Assembly: GCF_001940455.1 (NCBI RefSeq) | Contig: NZ_MKQR01000028.1 | Span: 226,057-290,056, forward strand | Origin: Actinokineospora bangkokensis | GTDB lineage: Bacteria; Actinomycetota; Actinomycetes; Mycobacteriales; Pseudonocardiaceae | DNA length: 64,000 bases | Reading direction: 5' to 3' | In this document: in pieces, positions 19,101-26,903 of the stretch | Layout: every line of letters starts with the position of its first letter | How positions within the stretch are numbered: position 1 is the first letter of the stretch | Program-made: the position numbers and the translations under genes | The notes under the pieces: model-generated | What the model was told of the DNA's origin: nothing | Databases searched by the model: none | What the model saw: the letters and a program-made list of their open reading frames with translations, nothing else

Positions 19101-20070
19101 CGGTCAACCTGGCGGCGGTGGCCACCACGGTGGCCTCGGTGGGGCCGTAGGTGTTCCACACCTCGCGGCCCTCGACGGCCAGCCGGGCGGCCAGCTCGGG
19201 CGGGCACGCCTCGCCGCCGAAGATCAGCAGCCGGACCTCGGCGAGCGCCTCGGCGGGCCACAGCGCGGCCAGCGTCGGCACCGTGGACACCACGGTGATC
19301 TCCCGCTCGACCAGCCACGGGCCCAGGTCGACGCCGGTGCGCACCAGCGCCCGCGGCGCGGGCACCAGGCAGGCGCCGTTGCGCCAGGCCAGCCACATCT
19401 CCTCGCAGGAGGCGTCGAAGGCCACCGACAGCCCGGCGAGCACCCGGTCCTCGGGGCCGATCGGCTCGTCGGCCAGGAACAGCCCGGCCTCGGCGTCGAC
19501 GAAGGCGGCGGCGCTGCGGTGGCTGACCGCCACGCCCTTGGGCTTGCCGGTGGAGCCGGAGGTGAAGATGACCCATGCGTCGTGGTCAGGGGTCGGGTTG
19601 CCGGGGGTGCTGCCGCTGTCGAGCAGGGTCGTGATGGCCAGACCCGCGCCGAGGGTGGCGGTGACGGCGGCCTCGCCGAAGACCAGCTCGGCGCGCTCGT
19701 CGGGGTCGTCGAAGTCGACCGGGACGTAGGCCGCCCCCGCGGCCAGGGTGCCCAGGATGGCGACGTAGAGGTCGGTGGTGCCCGAGGGCACGCGGACGCC
19801 CACCCGGTCGCCCAGGCCCACGCCCGCGGCGCCGAGCGCCTGGGCGGTCCTGGCGACCTCGGCCAGCAGCGCGCGGTAGGTCAGCGCGGTGGTGCCGTCG
19901 TCGAGCGCGGGGGCGTCCGGGTGGCGCGCCGCGGTGGCGGCCAGCACGTCGAGCAGGGTGCGCGGGGCGGCCTCGGGCCCGGAGCGGAACACCGCGAGGC
20001 CGCGCGCGGCGGCCGCGGCCAGCGGGTCGTCGGCCTGGAGCAGGGACGGCGTGTGCTCGATCACCGTCAT
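16186..20070 (-). CDS. Pls/PosA-type single-module NRPS (polylysine-synthetase-like)
   Basis: A protein of 1294 residues, close to Streptomyces Pls. The adenylation domain (about 40-500) has IFTSGSTGKPKGVAVSH, FDASCEEMW, NTYGPTEAT, YRSGDLV, GRADEQVKLGGRRIELGEVD and TSGKVDR. The carrier domain follows with FFHHGGGSLTA (Ser about 550). The C-terminal 690 residues carry membrane spans between three related soluble domains, two with hexapeptide-like turns, as in epsilon-polylysine synthetase, which joins amino acids without a condensation domain. Read by eye against PheA, the pocket is D-A-E-S-I-G-T-V-V-K, one change from the lysine code I remember. The start may instead be the GTG at 20091. Confidence 0.9.
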   Translation of the reverse strand: MTVIEHTPSLLQADDPLAAAAARGLAVFRSGPEAAPRTLLDVLAATAARHPDAPALDDGTTALTYRALLAEVARTAQALGAAGVGLGDRVGVRVPSGTTDLYVAILGTLAAGAAYVPVDFDDPDERAELVFGEAAVTATLGAGLAITTLLDSGSTPGNPTPDHDAWVIFTSGSTGKPKGVAVSHRSAAAFVDAEAGLFLADEPIGPEDRVLAGLSVAFDASCEEMWLAWRNGACLVPAPRALVRTGVDLGPWLVEREITVVSTVPTLAALWPAEALAEVRLLIFGGEACPPELAARLAVEGREVWNTYGPTEATVVATAARLTGEGPVRIGLPLDGWELAVVDEDDQPVPLGGSGQLVIGGAGLARYLDPAKDAEKYAPLPALGWERAYRSGDLVTAEAAGLLFLGRADEQVKLGGRRIELGEVDAALQALPGVAGAAAAVRATAAGNQLLVGYVVTQDGYDAAAAVEALRRQLPAALVPLLAEVDTLPTRTSGKVDRAALPWPLDLDTAEADTDALSGTEQWLAGLWRDVLGVAPGSPDANFFHHGGGSLTAAQLVSRIREQAPGIAVADLYQHPTLGALAELVDAAAAGVQSERAITPTPRRAQVVQVLATVPLLTIVGARWVVVLAALANLAAATGTLAWAPTTPWWAVGTGWLLVLSPWGRMAIAAGGARLLLRGVTPGDYPRGGSVHLRLWAAERIVDLTGATTLAGAPWMTHYARALGARIGADVDLHSLPPVTGMLKLGRGAAVEPEVDLSGHWLDGDVLRIGRIRVGAGATVGSRSTLFPGARVGKRAEVAPGSGVLGAVPAGERWSGSPASRDGKAHQRPARPPRRRRWVLAYAVASLALSLFPVLAAVPALLVLGAFVSGAASLPAALGWALAGVPAATATWLVAYALLVLVSVRLLSIGLRAGLHPVHSRVAWQAWATERVMGLARVGLFPLYASLATPVWLRALGMKVGRRVEASTVLALPSMTTVGDGAFLADDTMVASYELGGGWLRIEQAKIGKRAFLGNSGMTAPGRAVPKRGLVGVLSSTPKKAKAGSSYLGMPPMRLPRTVAGGDESTTFDPPRRLVLARALVEVCRVLPVMATAALGVLVAAGFLWLGWWLGLLLGGLLLLGAGIAACEVAMLAKWLLVGRFRAVEHPLWSSFVWRNELADTFVEVLAVPWFVPATTGTPLLSAWLRALGARVGRGAWVETYWLPEMDLVTLGDGATVNRGVVVQTHLFHDRIMSMAPVTVGAGATLGPHGIALPGATVGDSTTVGPASLVMRGESVPPGTRWLGNPISAWPAGR

Positions 20071-20193
20071 CGCTGCGTTCGCATTTCTCACCTTTTCGGT
20101 GCGGGGGCAGAGCCTGACCAGCGCACATTACCGGTCGTCACCGCGGCGAGGGCGCCGTGACCGGGGTGTTCGTGGCATGTTTCACACAGATGA

Positions 20194-20205
20194 GTTACGC
20201 GTAAC
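20194..20205. promoter_or_regulatory. palindrome GTTACGCGTAAC upstream of the NRPS gene
   Basis: A perfect 12-bp palindrome about 105-125 bases upstream of the NRPS start and 119 bases upstream of padR. It resembles an operator but differs from the two PadR-type sites in the same gap. Confidence 0.45.
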
Positions 20206-20231
20206 GCTCGGCGCGGCAACGCGATCGCACG

Positions 20232-20246
20232 TATCGGATTCCGATA
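20232..20246. promoter_or_regulatory. PadR-type operator 1
   Basis: TATCGGA-T-TCCGATA, a perfect inverted repeat around one base, in the divergent gap between the NRPS gene and padR. Its twin lies 54 bases away. Confidence 0.65.
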
Positions 20247-20285
20247 GCAGTGCGGATGCCCTTGTGCGGCAGCGCGTCCAGCAGG

Positions 20286-20300
20286 TATCGGAGTCCGATA
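20286..20300. promoter_or_regulatory. PadR-type operator 2 at the padR promoter
   Basis: TATCGGA-G-TCCGATA, the same 15-bp inverted repeat as at 20232. It lies just upstream of the presumed padR -10 hexamer TATCTT (20312-20317), near where the -35 would be, so binding should block padR transcription. Confidence 0.7.
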
Positions 20301-20323
20301 TCGTGGGCTGATATCTTGGACCG

Positions 20324-20626
20324 ATGGACGTGGTGAAGGACTTCCGCAACGGTGCGCTGCGGCTGCGCGTGCTGCACCTGGCGACCTCGGGGGAGCCGCA
20401 CGGCGCGGTGTTCACCGAGCACCTGGCCTCGGCGGGGCACAAGGTCTCGCCCGGCACGCTGTACCCGCTGCTGCACCGCCTGCAGGAGGCAGGCCTGCTG
20501 AAGTCCCGGTCCGAGGTGGTCGAGGGCAAGCGCGTCGTGCGCTACCGGACCACCAAGCGCGGCCGCAAGTCGCTGGCCGACTGCCGCGCGGTGCTCACCG
20601 AGCTGGCCGACGACGTCGCGGACTAG
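20324..20626 (+). CDS. PadR-family transcriptional regulator (short)
   Basis: A 100-residue winged-helix regulator of the PadR family, with the hallmark HKVSPGTLYPLLHRLQEAGLL recognition region split by the usual glycine and a wing containing RYRTTKRGRKSL. It lacks the long C-terminal dimer helix of larger PadR proteins. TATCTT ends six bases before the ATG, so the mRNA looks leaderless. Two identical 15-bp palindromes upstream are the likely operators. Its position, divergent from the Pls-type NRPS, suggests that it represses itself and that gene. Confidence 0.9.
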   Translation: MDVVKDFRNGALRLRVLHLATSGEPHGAVFTEHLASAGHKVSPGTLYPLLHRLQEAGLLKSRSEVVEGKRVVRYRTTKRGRKSLADCRAVLTELADDVAD

Positions 20627-20699
20627 GGCAGGCGAGGGCGGGCGGGTCGGCGCGGCTCCAGCGCTGGCCCTGGTCCGCTCCGGCTGCTTGGCTGGTGCG

Positions 20700-21791
20700 G
20701 TGCGCGACGTCCTCGACGAGCTGACCCGCCTGCGGGCGGCGGGCGAACCGGTGGCCATGGCGACGGTCGTGGCCACCTTCGCCTCCGCCCCCCGACCGCC
20801 CGGCGCGGCCATGCTGGTCACCGCTGACGGCGCGGTCGTCGGCAGCGTCTCCGGCGGCTGCGTGGAGGGCGACGTGCACGCGGTGGCACTGGATGTCCTG
20901 GCCACCGGGGTGCCGGTGCTTCGCCGCTACGGGGTGAGCGACGACGACGCCCTCTCGGTGGGCCTGACCTGCGGCGGGATCATCGACGTGTTCGTCGAGC
21001 GGGTGGACGGCGACTGGGCGCCGGTGGCGGGGCTGGTGGCGGCGGAGGAGCCGGTGGCCGCGGCGGTGGTCGTCGAGCACCCGACCCTGCTGGGCGAGCG
21101 CCTGGTGATCACCCCCGGCGGGCACACCGGCGGCACCGGCAGCGCCCGCGTCGACGCGGCGGTGGTCGACGACGCCCGGGGCCTGCTGGCGGCGGGCCGC
21201 GACGCCACCCTGCACTACGGCCCGGATGGCGAGCGGCGGGGCGAGGGGCTGTCGGTGTTCGTGCGGTCGTTCGAGCCGCCCGCGCGGATGCTGGTCTTCG
21301 GCGCGATCGACTTCGCCGCCGCGATGGCCAGGATGGGCGCCTACCTGGGCTACCGGGTGACCGTCTGCGACGCCCGGCCGGTGTTCGCCACGACCACCCG
21401 CTTCCCCGAGGCGCACGAGGTCGTCGTGGACTGGCCGCACCGCTACCTGGCCGCCGAGCTGGCGGCGGGGCGGGTGGACGGGCGCACGGTGGTGACCGTG
21501 CTGACCCACGACCCCAAGTTCGACGTCCCCCTGCTGGAGGTGGCGTTGCGCGGCGGGCTGGGGTTCGTCGGGGCGATGGGGTCGCGCCGCACCCACGACG
21601 ACCGCATCGCCCGGCTGCGCGCGGCCGGGCTCACCGACCGCGAGCTGGCCGGGCTGTCCTCCCCGATCGGGCTCGACCTGGGCGCCAGGACCCCGGAGGA
21701 GACGGCGGTGTCGATCGCCGCGGAGGTCATCGCCCGCCGGTGGGGCCGCGACGGCGCCAGGCTCAGCGACGGCGCGGGCCGCATCCACTGA
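20700..21791 (+). CDS. XdhC/CoxI family molybdenum cofactor insertion protein
   Basis: XdhC-type proteins bind and protect molybdenum cofactor and help insert or sulfurate it in xanthine dehydrogenase-like enzymes. The 363-residue protein has the N-terminal XdhC_CoxI block SVSGGCVEGDVHAVALDVL and GLTCGGIIDVFVE, and a C-terminal Rossmann-like domain with RMLVFGAIDFAAAMARMG, and GAMGSRRTHDDRIARLRAAG. No molybdo-hydroxylase gene is in the window. I chose the GTG at 20700, six bases after TTGGCT; a TTG at 20688 is possible. Its stop lies in the first unit of a 14-bp tandem repeat. Confidence 0.88.
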   Translation: MRDVLDELTRLRAAGEPVAMATVVATFASAPRPPGAAMLVTADGAVVGSVSGGCVEGDVHAVALDVLATGVPVLRRYGVSDDDALSVGLTCGGIIDVFVERVDGDWAPVAGLVAAEEPVAAAVVVEHPTLLGERLVITPGGHTGGTGSARVDAAVVDDARGLLAAGRDATLHYGPDGERRGEGLSVFVRSFEPPARMLVFGAIDFAAAMARMGAYLGYRVTVCDARPVFATTTRFPEAHEVVVDWPHRYLAAELAAGRVDGRTVVTVLTHDPKFDVPLLEVALRGGLGFVGAMGSRRTHDDRIARLRAAGLTDRELAGLSSPIGLDLGARTPEETAVSIAAEVIARRWGRDGARLSDGAGRIH

Positions 21792-21827
21792 TCGTCAGCC
21801 ACTGATCGTCAGCCACTGATCGTCAGC
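21786..21827. repeat. three 14-bp tandem repeats spanning both stop codons
   Basis: Three exact copies of CACTGATCGTCAGC. The first unit contains the xdhC stop (TGA, 21789-21791) and the third contains the menC stop on the other strand (21825-21823). The duplication therefore spaces two convergent gene ends without changing either protein. Confidence 0.95.
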
Positions 21828-22770
21828 GCTGCTGGGCCAGCGAGCTCACGCGCAGGTAGCGGGCCAACCACGCGGCGGTGGTCTCGGCGTCGGCCTCGAC
21901 CAGGGTGTCCGGCACGGGCGCGCGGCGCGGCACGGCCATCGTGCCGCCCTCGACCACCAGCGGCGACGAGGTGTTGTCCGCGGTCAGCAGCGACGTCGTG
22001 GCCAGCCCGCAGGCGTGCTCCAGCGACGGCAGCGCGCCCGCCAGCGCCAGCCCGGCGGCGAGCCCCACGCTGCTCTCCACCGCCGACGACACCACGCACG
22101 GCAGCCCGCACGCCTCGGCCACGGCGAGCGCCCGGCGCACCCCGCCCAGCGGCGCCACCTTGAGCACGGCGATGTCCGCCGCCCCCGCGACCGCGACCTT
22201 CATCGGGTCCTCGGCCCGCCGGATCGACTCGTCGGCCGCGATCGGCACCGACACCCGGCGGCGCACCGCGGCGAGGTCCTCGACCGCGGGGCACGGCTGC
22301 TCGACGTACTCCAGGCCGCCCGCGGCCTTCTCCAGCGCCTGGATGGCGGGCACCGCCGCGTCCACGTCCCAGGCGGCGTTGGCGTCCACGCGGATCAGCC
22401 CGCCCGGCCCCAGCGCCTCGCGCACCGCCGCGACCCGGTCGGCGTCCTCCGCGAGCGTCGACCCCGGGTCCGCGACCTTCACCTTCGCCGTGGTGCAGCC
22501 CGAGGCCGCGACGATCTCCAGCGCCCGCTGCGGGGGGACCACCGGCACCGTGCAGTTCACCGGCACCCGGTCGCGCACCGGCTCGGGCCAGCCCACCTGG
22601 GCGGCCTCCAGCGCGCTGAGCAGCCAGGGCACCGACTCGGCGTCGTCGTAGTCGAGGAAGGGGCAGAACTCACCCCACCCCGCGGGCCCGTCGAGGAGCA
22701 GCCCCTCGCGGGTGGTGATGCCGCGGAAGCGCGTTCGCATGGGGATGGCGTAGACCTGCACCCCCGTCAT
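21823..22770 (-). CDS. menC: o-succinylbenzoate synthase MenC
   Basis: MenC dehydrates SHCHC to o-succinylbenzoate in menaquinone synthesis. The 315-residue enolase-superfamily protein shows the catalytic KVKV lysine pair region (CTTAKVKVADPG), metal ligands in RVDANAAW, EQPC and ADES, and the second-half lysine in VLKVAPLGG. Length and motifs fit the short actinobacterial MenC group. The ATG at 22770 follows GGGCAGG. No other men genes are in the window, so the pathway link rests on the family assignment; a dipeptide epimerase is the main alternative but fits the motifs less well. Confidence 0.9.
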   Translation of the reverse strand: MTGVQVYAIPMRTRFRGITTREGLLLDGPAGWGEFCPFLDYDDAESVPWLLSALEAAQVGWPEPVRDRVPVNCTVPVVPPQRALEIVAASGCTTAKVKVADPGSTLAEDADRVAAVREALGPGGLIRVDANAAWDVDAAVPAIQALEKAAGGLEYVEQPCPAVEDLAAVRRRVSVPIAADESIRRAEDPMKVAVAGAADIAVLKVAPLGGVRRALAVAEACGLPCVVSSAVESSVGLAAGLALAGALPSLEHACGLATTSLLTADNTSSPLVVEGGTMAVPRRAPVPDTLVEADAETTAAWLARYLRVSSLAQQR

Positions 22771-22811
22771 CCTGCCCGTCCCCGGGGCGCGCGGCTCAGT
22801 ACGCTGCGGGC

Positions 22812-23612
22812 ATGCGGTTGATCGAGGACTGGCCGGTGGAGAACGCCGCGGCGGCGGTGGTGCGCGGCGGGGACGTGGTGGACAGCTCCGGCGACCAGGA
22901 GCGCGGCTACCGGCTGGCCTCGGTGACCAAGCTGCTGTCCGCCTACGCCGTGCTCGTCGCGGTGGAGGAGGGCGCGGTCGAGTGGGACCAGCCCGCGGGC
23001 CCGGAGGGGGCCACCGTCCGCCACCTCATCGCGCACACCGCGGGCTACGCGTTCGACTCCACCGACGTGCAGGCCGCCCCCGGCACGCGGCGCATCTACT
23101 CCAACGCGGGGTTCCAGGTGCTCGCGGACACCGTGGCGGAGTCCTCCGGCATCGGCTTCGCGGACTACCTGGCCGAGGGCGTGCTGAAGCCGCTAGGCAT
23201 GGCGTCGACGGCGCTGGAGGGGCACGCCGGGGCCGGGGCCGTCTCGACGTGCGGTGACCTCGCGGTGTTCGCGGGGGAGTTGCAGAACCCCACGCTGGTG
23301 AGCCGCGAGCTGTTCGCGGAGGCCACCTCGGTGGTGTTCCCCGGGCTCAACGGCGTGCTGCCCGGCTACGGCATGCAGAAGCCGAACGACTGGGGCCTGG
23401 GGTTCGAGCTGCGCGACGGCAAGTCGCCGCACTGGACGGGCACGGCCAACTCCGCCCGCACCTTCGGCCACTTCGGGCAGTCCGGGACCTTCCTGTGGGT
23501 CGACCCGGAGGCCGGGCTGGCCTGCGTGGCGCTGACCGACCGGCAGTTCGGGCCGTGGGCGGTCGAGGCCTGGCCGCCGTTCAGCGACCAGGTCCTCGCC
23601 GACCACCGCTGA
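22812..23612 (+). CDS. serine hydrolase, beta-lactamase/D-Ala-D-Ala peptidase fold
   Basis: A 266-residue class C beta-lactamase-type serine hydrolase. The active-site motif SVTK is near residue 39, the second motif YSN near residue 97 and the third, HFGQSGT, near residue 217 in place of KTG. No signal peptide or lipobox is present, so it should be cytoplasmic, unlike true beta-lactamases; esterase or peptidase activity is more likely. TACGCT (22800-22805) ends six bases before the ATG, suggesting a leaderless mRNA. It is divergent from menC with only 41 bases between the starts. Confidence 0.85.
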   Translation: MRLIEDWPVENAAAAVVRGGDVVDSSGDQERGYRLASVTKLLSAYAVLVAVEEGAVEWDQPAGPEGATVRHLIAHTAGYAFDSTDVQAAPGTRRIYSNAGFQVLADTVAESSGIGFADYLAEGVLKPLGMASTALEGHAGAGAVSTCGDLAVFAGELQNPTLVSRELFAEATSVVFPGLNGVLPGYGMQKPNDWGLGFELRDGKSPHWTGTANSARTFGHFGQSGTFLWVDPEAGLACVALTDRQFGPWAVEAWPPFSDQVLADHR

Positions 23613-23625
23613 GGACCGGACCCGA

Positions 23626-23802
23626 TCAGCCCGGCGTGCCGGGGCGCGGCGGGCCGTCGGACTCCGGGGCCGGGTCGGGCTCGACGGCGTGGCGGCCCAC
23701 CGCCTCCTCCGCCAGCTCCTTGGCCTCCTCGATCGTCTGCTTGCTGTGCTCGGCGAGGTGGCCGTCGGTGTCGTGCTTGCTGAGGTCCACTGCGTCGCTC
23801 AT
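23626..23802 (-). CDS. small charged hypothetical protein, 58 residues
   Basis: A short frame starting ATG at 23802: residues 1-40 are strongly charged and probably helical (LSKHDTDGHLAEHSKQTIE, then EAKELAEEAVGRH), and the tail is proline-rich and ends PRPGTPG. Codon use matches the neighbours, with G/C in almost every third position. It lies 39 bases beyond the XPB gene stop in the same direction, so it may be the last gene of that transcript. No family was recognised and the function is unknown. Confidence 0.6.
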   Translation of the reverse strand: MSDAVDLSKHDTDGHLAEHSKQTIEEAKELAEEAVGRHAVEPDPAPESDGPPRPGTPG

Positions 23803-23841
23803 GCCCCGGGGGTACCCGGGCCCGCCGCCGCCGAACCCGGC

Positions 23842-25503
23842 TCAGCCGACCTCGGGCAGCGGCGGGCCCAGCAGGTCGTCGGCGTCGCAGATGCGGTAGG
23901 CGTAGCCCTGCTCGGCCAGGAACCGCTGCCGGTGCGCGGCGTAGTCGGTGTCGAGGGTGTCGCGGGAGACCACCGAGTAGAAGTGCGCCTGCCGCCCGTC
24001 GCCCTTGGGGCGCAGGATCCGGCCGAGCCGCTGCGCCTCCTCCTGCCGGGAGCCGAAGGTGCCGCTGACCTGGATGGCGACCGAGGCCTCCGGCAGGTCG
24101 ATGGAGAAGTTGGCGACCTTGGACACGACCAGGGTGCGCAGCTCGCCGGTGCGGAACCGGTCGAACAGCTCCTCGCGCTCCTTGTTCTTGGTCGACCCCT
24201 GGATCACCGGGCAGTCCAGCGCCGCGCCCAGCTCGTCGAGCTGGTCGAGGTAGGCGCCGATGACCAGGGTGGGCTCGCCGGGGTGGCGCTCCAGGATCCG
24301 CTTGACCACCGGGACCTTCGTCGCCGCGGTGGAGCACAGCTTGTAGCGCTCCTCCGGCTCGGCCACCGCGTACTGCAACCGCTCGTTGTCGGTGAGCGTC
24401 ACCCGCACCTCGGTGCACTCGGCCGGGGCGATCCAGCCCTGCTCCTCGATGTCGCGCCAGGGCACGTCGTAGCGCTTGGGGCCGATGAGGGAGAACACGT
24501 CGCCCTCGCGGCCGTCCTCGCGCACCAGGGTCGCGGTGAGCCCGAGGCGGCGCCGGGACTGCAGGTCGGCGGTCATCCGGAACACCGGGGCGGGCAGCAG
24601 GTGCACTTCGTCGTAGACGACCAGGCCCCAGTCTCGGGAGTCGAACAGCTCCAGGTGCTTGTACTCGCCCCCGGACTTGCGGGTGATCACCTGGTAGGTG
24701 GCGATGGTGACCGGGCGGATCTCCTTGCGCTCGCCGGAGTACTCCCCGATCTCGTCCTCGGTCAGCGACGTGCGCGCCACCAGCTCGCGCTTCCACTGCC
24801 GCCCGGAGACGGTGTTGGTGACCAGGATCAGCGTGGTGGCCTCGGCCTTGGCCATCGCCGCCGCGCCGACGAGGGTCTTGCCCGCGCCGCAGGGCAGCAC
24901 GACCACCCCGGAGCCGCCCGCCCAGAACGACTCGGCGGCCAGCCGCTGGTAGTCGCGCAGCTGCCAGCCGTCCTCGGCCAGCGCGATCGGGTGCGCCTCA
25001 CCGTCGACGTAGCCCGCCTGGTCCTCGGCGGGCCAGCCGACCTTGAGCAGCACCTGCTTGAGCCGCCCGCGCTCGCTGGGGTGCACGACCACGGTGTCGT
25101 CGTCGATGCGCGCGCCCAGCATGGGGTTGATCTTCTTGTTGCGCAGCACCTCCTCCAGCACCGCGCGGTCGTGGGAGACCATCGTCAGCCCGTGGGCGGG
25201 GCTGTTCTGCAGGGTCAGCCGCCCGAACCGGCCCATGGTGTCGACGATGTCGATCAGCAGCGGCTGCGGCACCGGGTAGCGGGAGTAGGTCGACAGCGCG
25301 TCGACCACCTGCTCGGCGTCGTGGCCCGCGGCGCGCGCGTTCCACAGCGCCAGCGGGGTGATGCGGTAGGTGTGCACGTGCTCGGGGGCCCGCTCCAGCT
25401 CGGCGAACGGCGCGATGGCGATCCGCGCCTCGCCCGAGCGCTCGTGGTCGACCTCCAGCAGCAGCGTCTTGTCGGACTGCACGATCAGCGGACCGTCGGT
25501 CAC
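23842..25503 (-). CDS. XPB/Ssl2-type DNA repair helicase
   Basis: Bacterial XPB is a superfamily 2 3'-5' helicase and annealing enzyme related to the TFIIH subunit. The 553-residue protein has a damage-recognition-like N-terminal domain (about 1-170), Walker A LPCGAGKT near residue 200, the Walker B variant DEVH near residue 300, motif III LTATLVREDG with the RED loop, and motif VI QRLGRILRPKGD near the end. The GTG at 25503 begins VTDGPLIVQSDKTLLLEVDH, matching homologue starts; GAGGAG lies ten bases upstream. In mycobacteria a helicase-associated gene sits next to it, whereas here that gene is 11 kb away (36684-38948). Confidence 0.93.
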   Translation of the reverse strand: MTDGPLIVQSDKTLLLEVDHERSGEARIAIAPFAELERAPEHVHTYRITPLALWNARAAGHDAEQVVDALSTYSRYPVPQPLLIDIVDTMGRFGRLTLQNSPAHGLTMVSHDRAVLEEVLRNKKINPMLGARIDDDTVVVHPSERGRLKQVLLKVGWPAEDQAGYVDGEAHPIALAEDGWQLRDYQRLAAESFWAGGSGVVVLPCGAGKTLVGAAAMAKAEATTLILVTNTVSGRQWKRELVARTSLTEDEIGEYSGERKEIRPVTIATYQVITRKSGGEYKHLELFDSRDWGLVVYDEVHLLPAPVFRMTADLQSRRRLGLTATLVREDGREGDVFSLIGPKRYDVPWRDIEEQGWIAPAECTEVRVTLTDNERLQYAVAEPEERYKLCSTAATKVPVVKRILERHPGEPTLVIGAYLDQLDELGAALDCPVIQGSTKNKEREELFDRFRTGELRTLVVSKVANFSIDLPEASVAIQVSGTFGSRQEEAQRLGRILRPKGDGRQAHFYSVVSRDTLDTDYAAHRQRFLAEQGYAYRICDADDLLGPPLPEVG

Positions 25504-25607
25504 GGTGTGCTCGCTCCTCGCTCGGGGTGGGCGGTGGACCCGCGGGGGGATCCAGTCTGCCAAACACCGCAGGTGGGCAGCTTAGTCCCGTCCACTACCG
25601 TGGCGCC

Positions 25608-26105
25608 GTGGCTGACGAGGGGGAGCGACCGGCGCGCAAGCGCTTGCCGGGCTGGGCGGTGGCGGCGAGCACCGCGGCCGTGTTCGTGGTGGCGTTCCTG
25701 CTCATGCGGCTGTTCTCGGTGGGCGAGCCGTCGCTGGCCGCGGGCGGGTGCGCGGCGGTGAGCGGGGCCGCGGCGGACGCCGAGCTGACCGCGCTGGACT
25801 GCGACGACGACGGCGCCTCCTTCACCGTCGTCTCCACCGGCGGCGCGCCGGGGTGCCCGGACGGGGTGTACCGCGAGCTGACCTCCGCCGGGCAGCACTA
25901 CTGCCTCATGCCGAACTTCAAGGCGGGCCGCTGCTACGCCCCCGACGACGAGAACCGCTCCCTGGTGCTGTCCGACTGCGCCGCCGACGACGCCTTCCGG
26001 GTCACCGAGGTGCGGCAGGGCGCCACGGACGCGGGCGCCTGCCCCGGCGGCAACGGCCTGGACTACCGCGAACCGCCCGTCGTCTTCTGCGTGCAAGCCC
26101 CCTGA
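25608..26105 (+). CDS. LppU/SCO3897-like membrane-anchored protein, paralogue 1
   Basis: A 165-residue protein with a basic N-terminus, one membrane span (about 18-37) and an outer domain with eight cysteines in the spacing shared by its two downstream neighbours: GGCAAV, LDCDDDGASFTVV, GCPDGVY, YCLMPNF, GRCYAP, SDCA, ACPGG and FCVQ. The pattern fits the actinobacterial LppU/SCO3897 family, whose role is unknown. TACCGT (25596-25601) ends six bases before the GTG, pointing to a leaderless mRNA. This copy lacks the proline/glutamine-rich N-terminal arm of paralogues 2 and 3. Confidence 0.7.
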   Translation: MADEGERPARKRLPGWAVAASTAAVFVVAFLLMRLFSVGEPSLAAGGCAAVSGAAADAELTALDCDDDGASFTVVSTGGAPGCPDGVYRELTSAGQHYCLMPNFKAGRCYAPDDENRSLVLSDCAADDAFRVTEVRQGATDAGACPGGNGLDYREPPVVFCVQAP

Positions 26106-26179
26106 CGCACGTATCCCGGCCCGCCCGCACCGGGATAAGGTGCGATGCTCAACCTCCTCCAGCCGCAGGGGTGCCACCG

Positions 26180-26770
26180 ATGTCGAACCCGCAGCAGCCG
26201 CAGGACCCGCCGACCCCGCCCATCGGGCTGGAGCTGCCGGTGCGGCTGGCGGAGGTCGACGAGGAGCCGGTGGTCGACCCGGCGCGGCGCAAGCGGCTCG
26301 CGCTGGTGGCCGGGGTCGTCGCGGCGGTGGCCCTGGTGGCGTTCTTCGGGCTGCGCCCGGTGCTCTTCGGCGCCGCCGGGGCCGAGCCGGGCGACTGCGT
26401 GGTGGTGACCAGCGTCTCCGACGCCGACGTCGACCCCCTGGACTGCGCCGACCCGCGCGCGGTGTTCCAGGTGGCCGAGCGGCTCGACTCGTCCGCGGCG
26501 ACCTGCCCGCGCGGCAACTACGTGCGCTACGCCGAGGGCGGCCGGTCCTCGGACTTCTCGCTCTGCCTGGTGCTCAACACCCGGGTGGGCGACTGCTTCA
26601 CCGACCTGGCGGGCCCCTCCGACCGCATCGCCAGGGTCGACTGCGCGGGCGCCGCCGTGCGCGTCACGGCGGTGGTCGACGGCGACCCGGCCGCCGACTG
26701 CGCCGAGGGCGGCGAGCCGGTCCAGTTCTACACCGCCCCGCCCCGCACCATCTGCGGCGCCAAGCCCTGA
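26180..26770 (+). CDS. LppU/SCO3897-like membrane-anchored protein, paralogue 2
   Basis: A 196-residue relative of the preceding gene: a proline/glutamine-rich start, a basic patch RRKR, one membrane span (about 42-62) and the same cysteine pattern (GDCVVV, LDCADPRAVFQV, TCPRGNYVRY, CLVLNTRVGDCFTD, VDCAG, DCAEG, ICGAKP). A TAAGGT hexamer near 26137 with about 40 bases of leader precedes the ATG at 26180. The outer domain probably forms disulfides outside the cytoplasm. The tandem arrangement points to local duplication; function is unknown. Confidence 0.7.
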   Translation: MSNPQQPQDPPTPPIGLELPVRLAEVDEEPVVDPARRKRLALVAGVVAAVALVAFFGLRPVLFGAAGAEPGDCVVVTSVSDADVDPLDCADPRAVFQVAERLDSSAATCPRGNYVRYAEGGRSSDFSLCLVLNTRVGDCFTDLAGPSDRIARVDCAGAAVRVTAVVDGDPAADCAEGGEPVQFYTAPPRTICGAKP

Positions 26771-26903
26771 GCCGGTTGTCGTCACGGCCGGGTGGCGGTT
26801 GGTCCAAAACCACCTCGGTTGTCGGTGTCGCCCGCTAAATTCCGCTACGCGCGGTAGCTCCGGTGGGAGCTGCCCCCGTTCAGCGAGAGTTCAGAGGTGC
26901 ACG

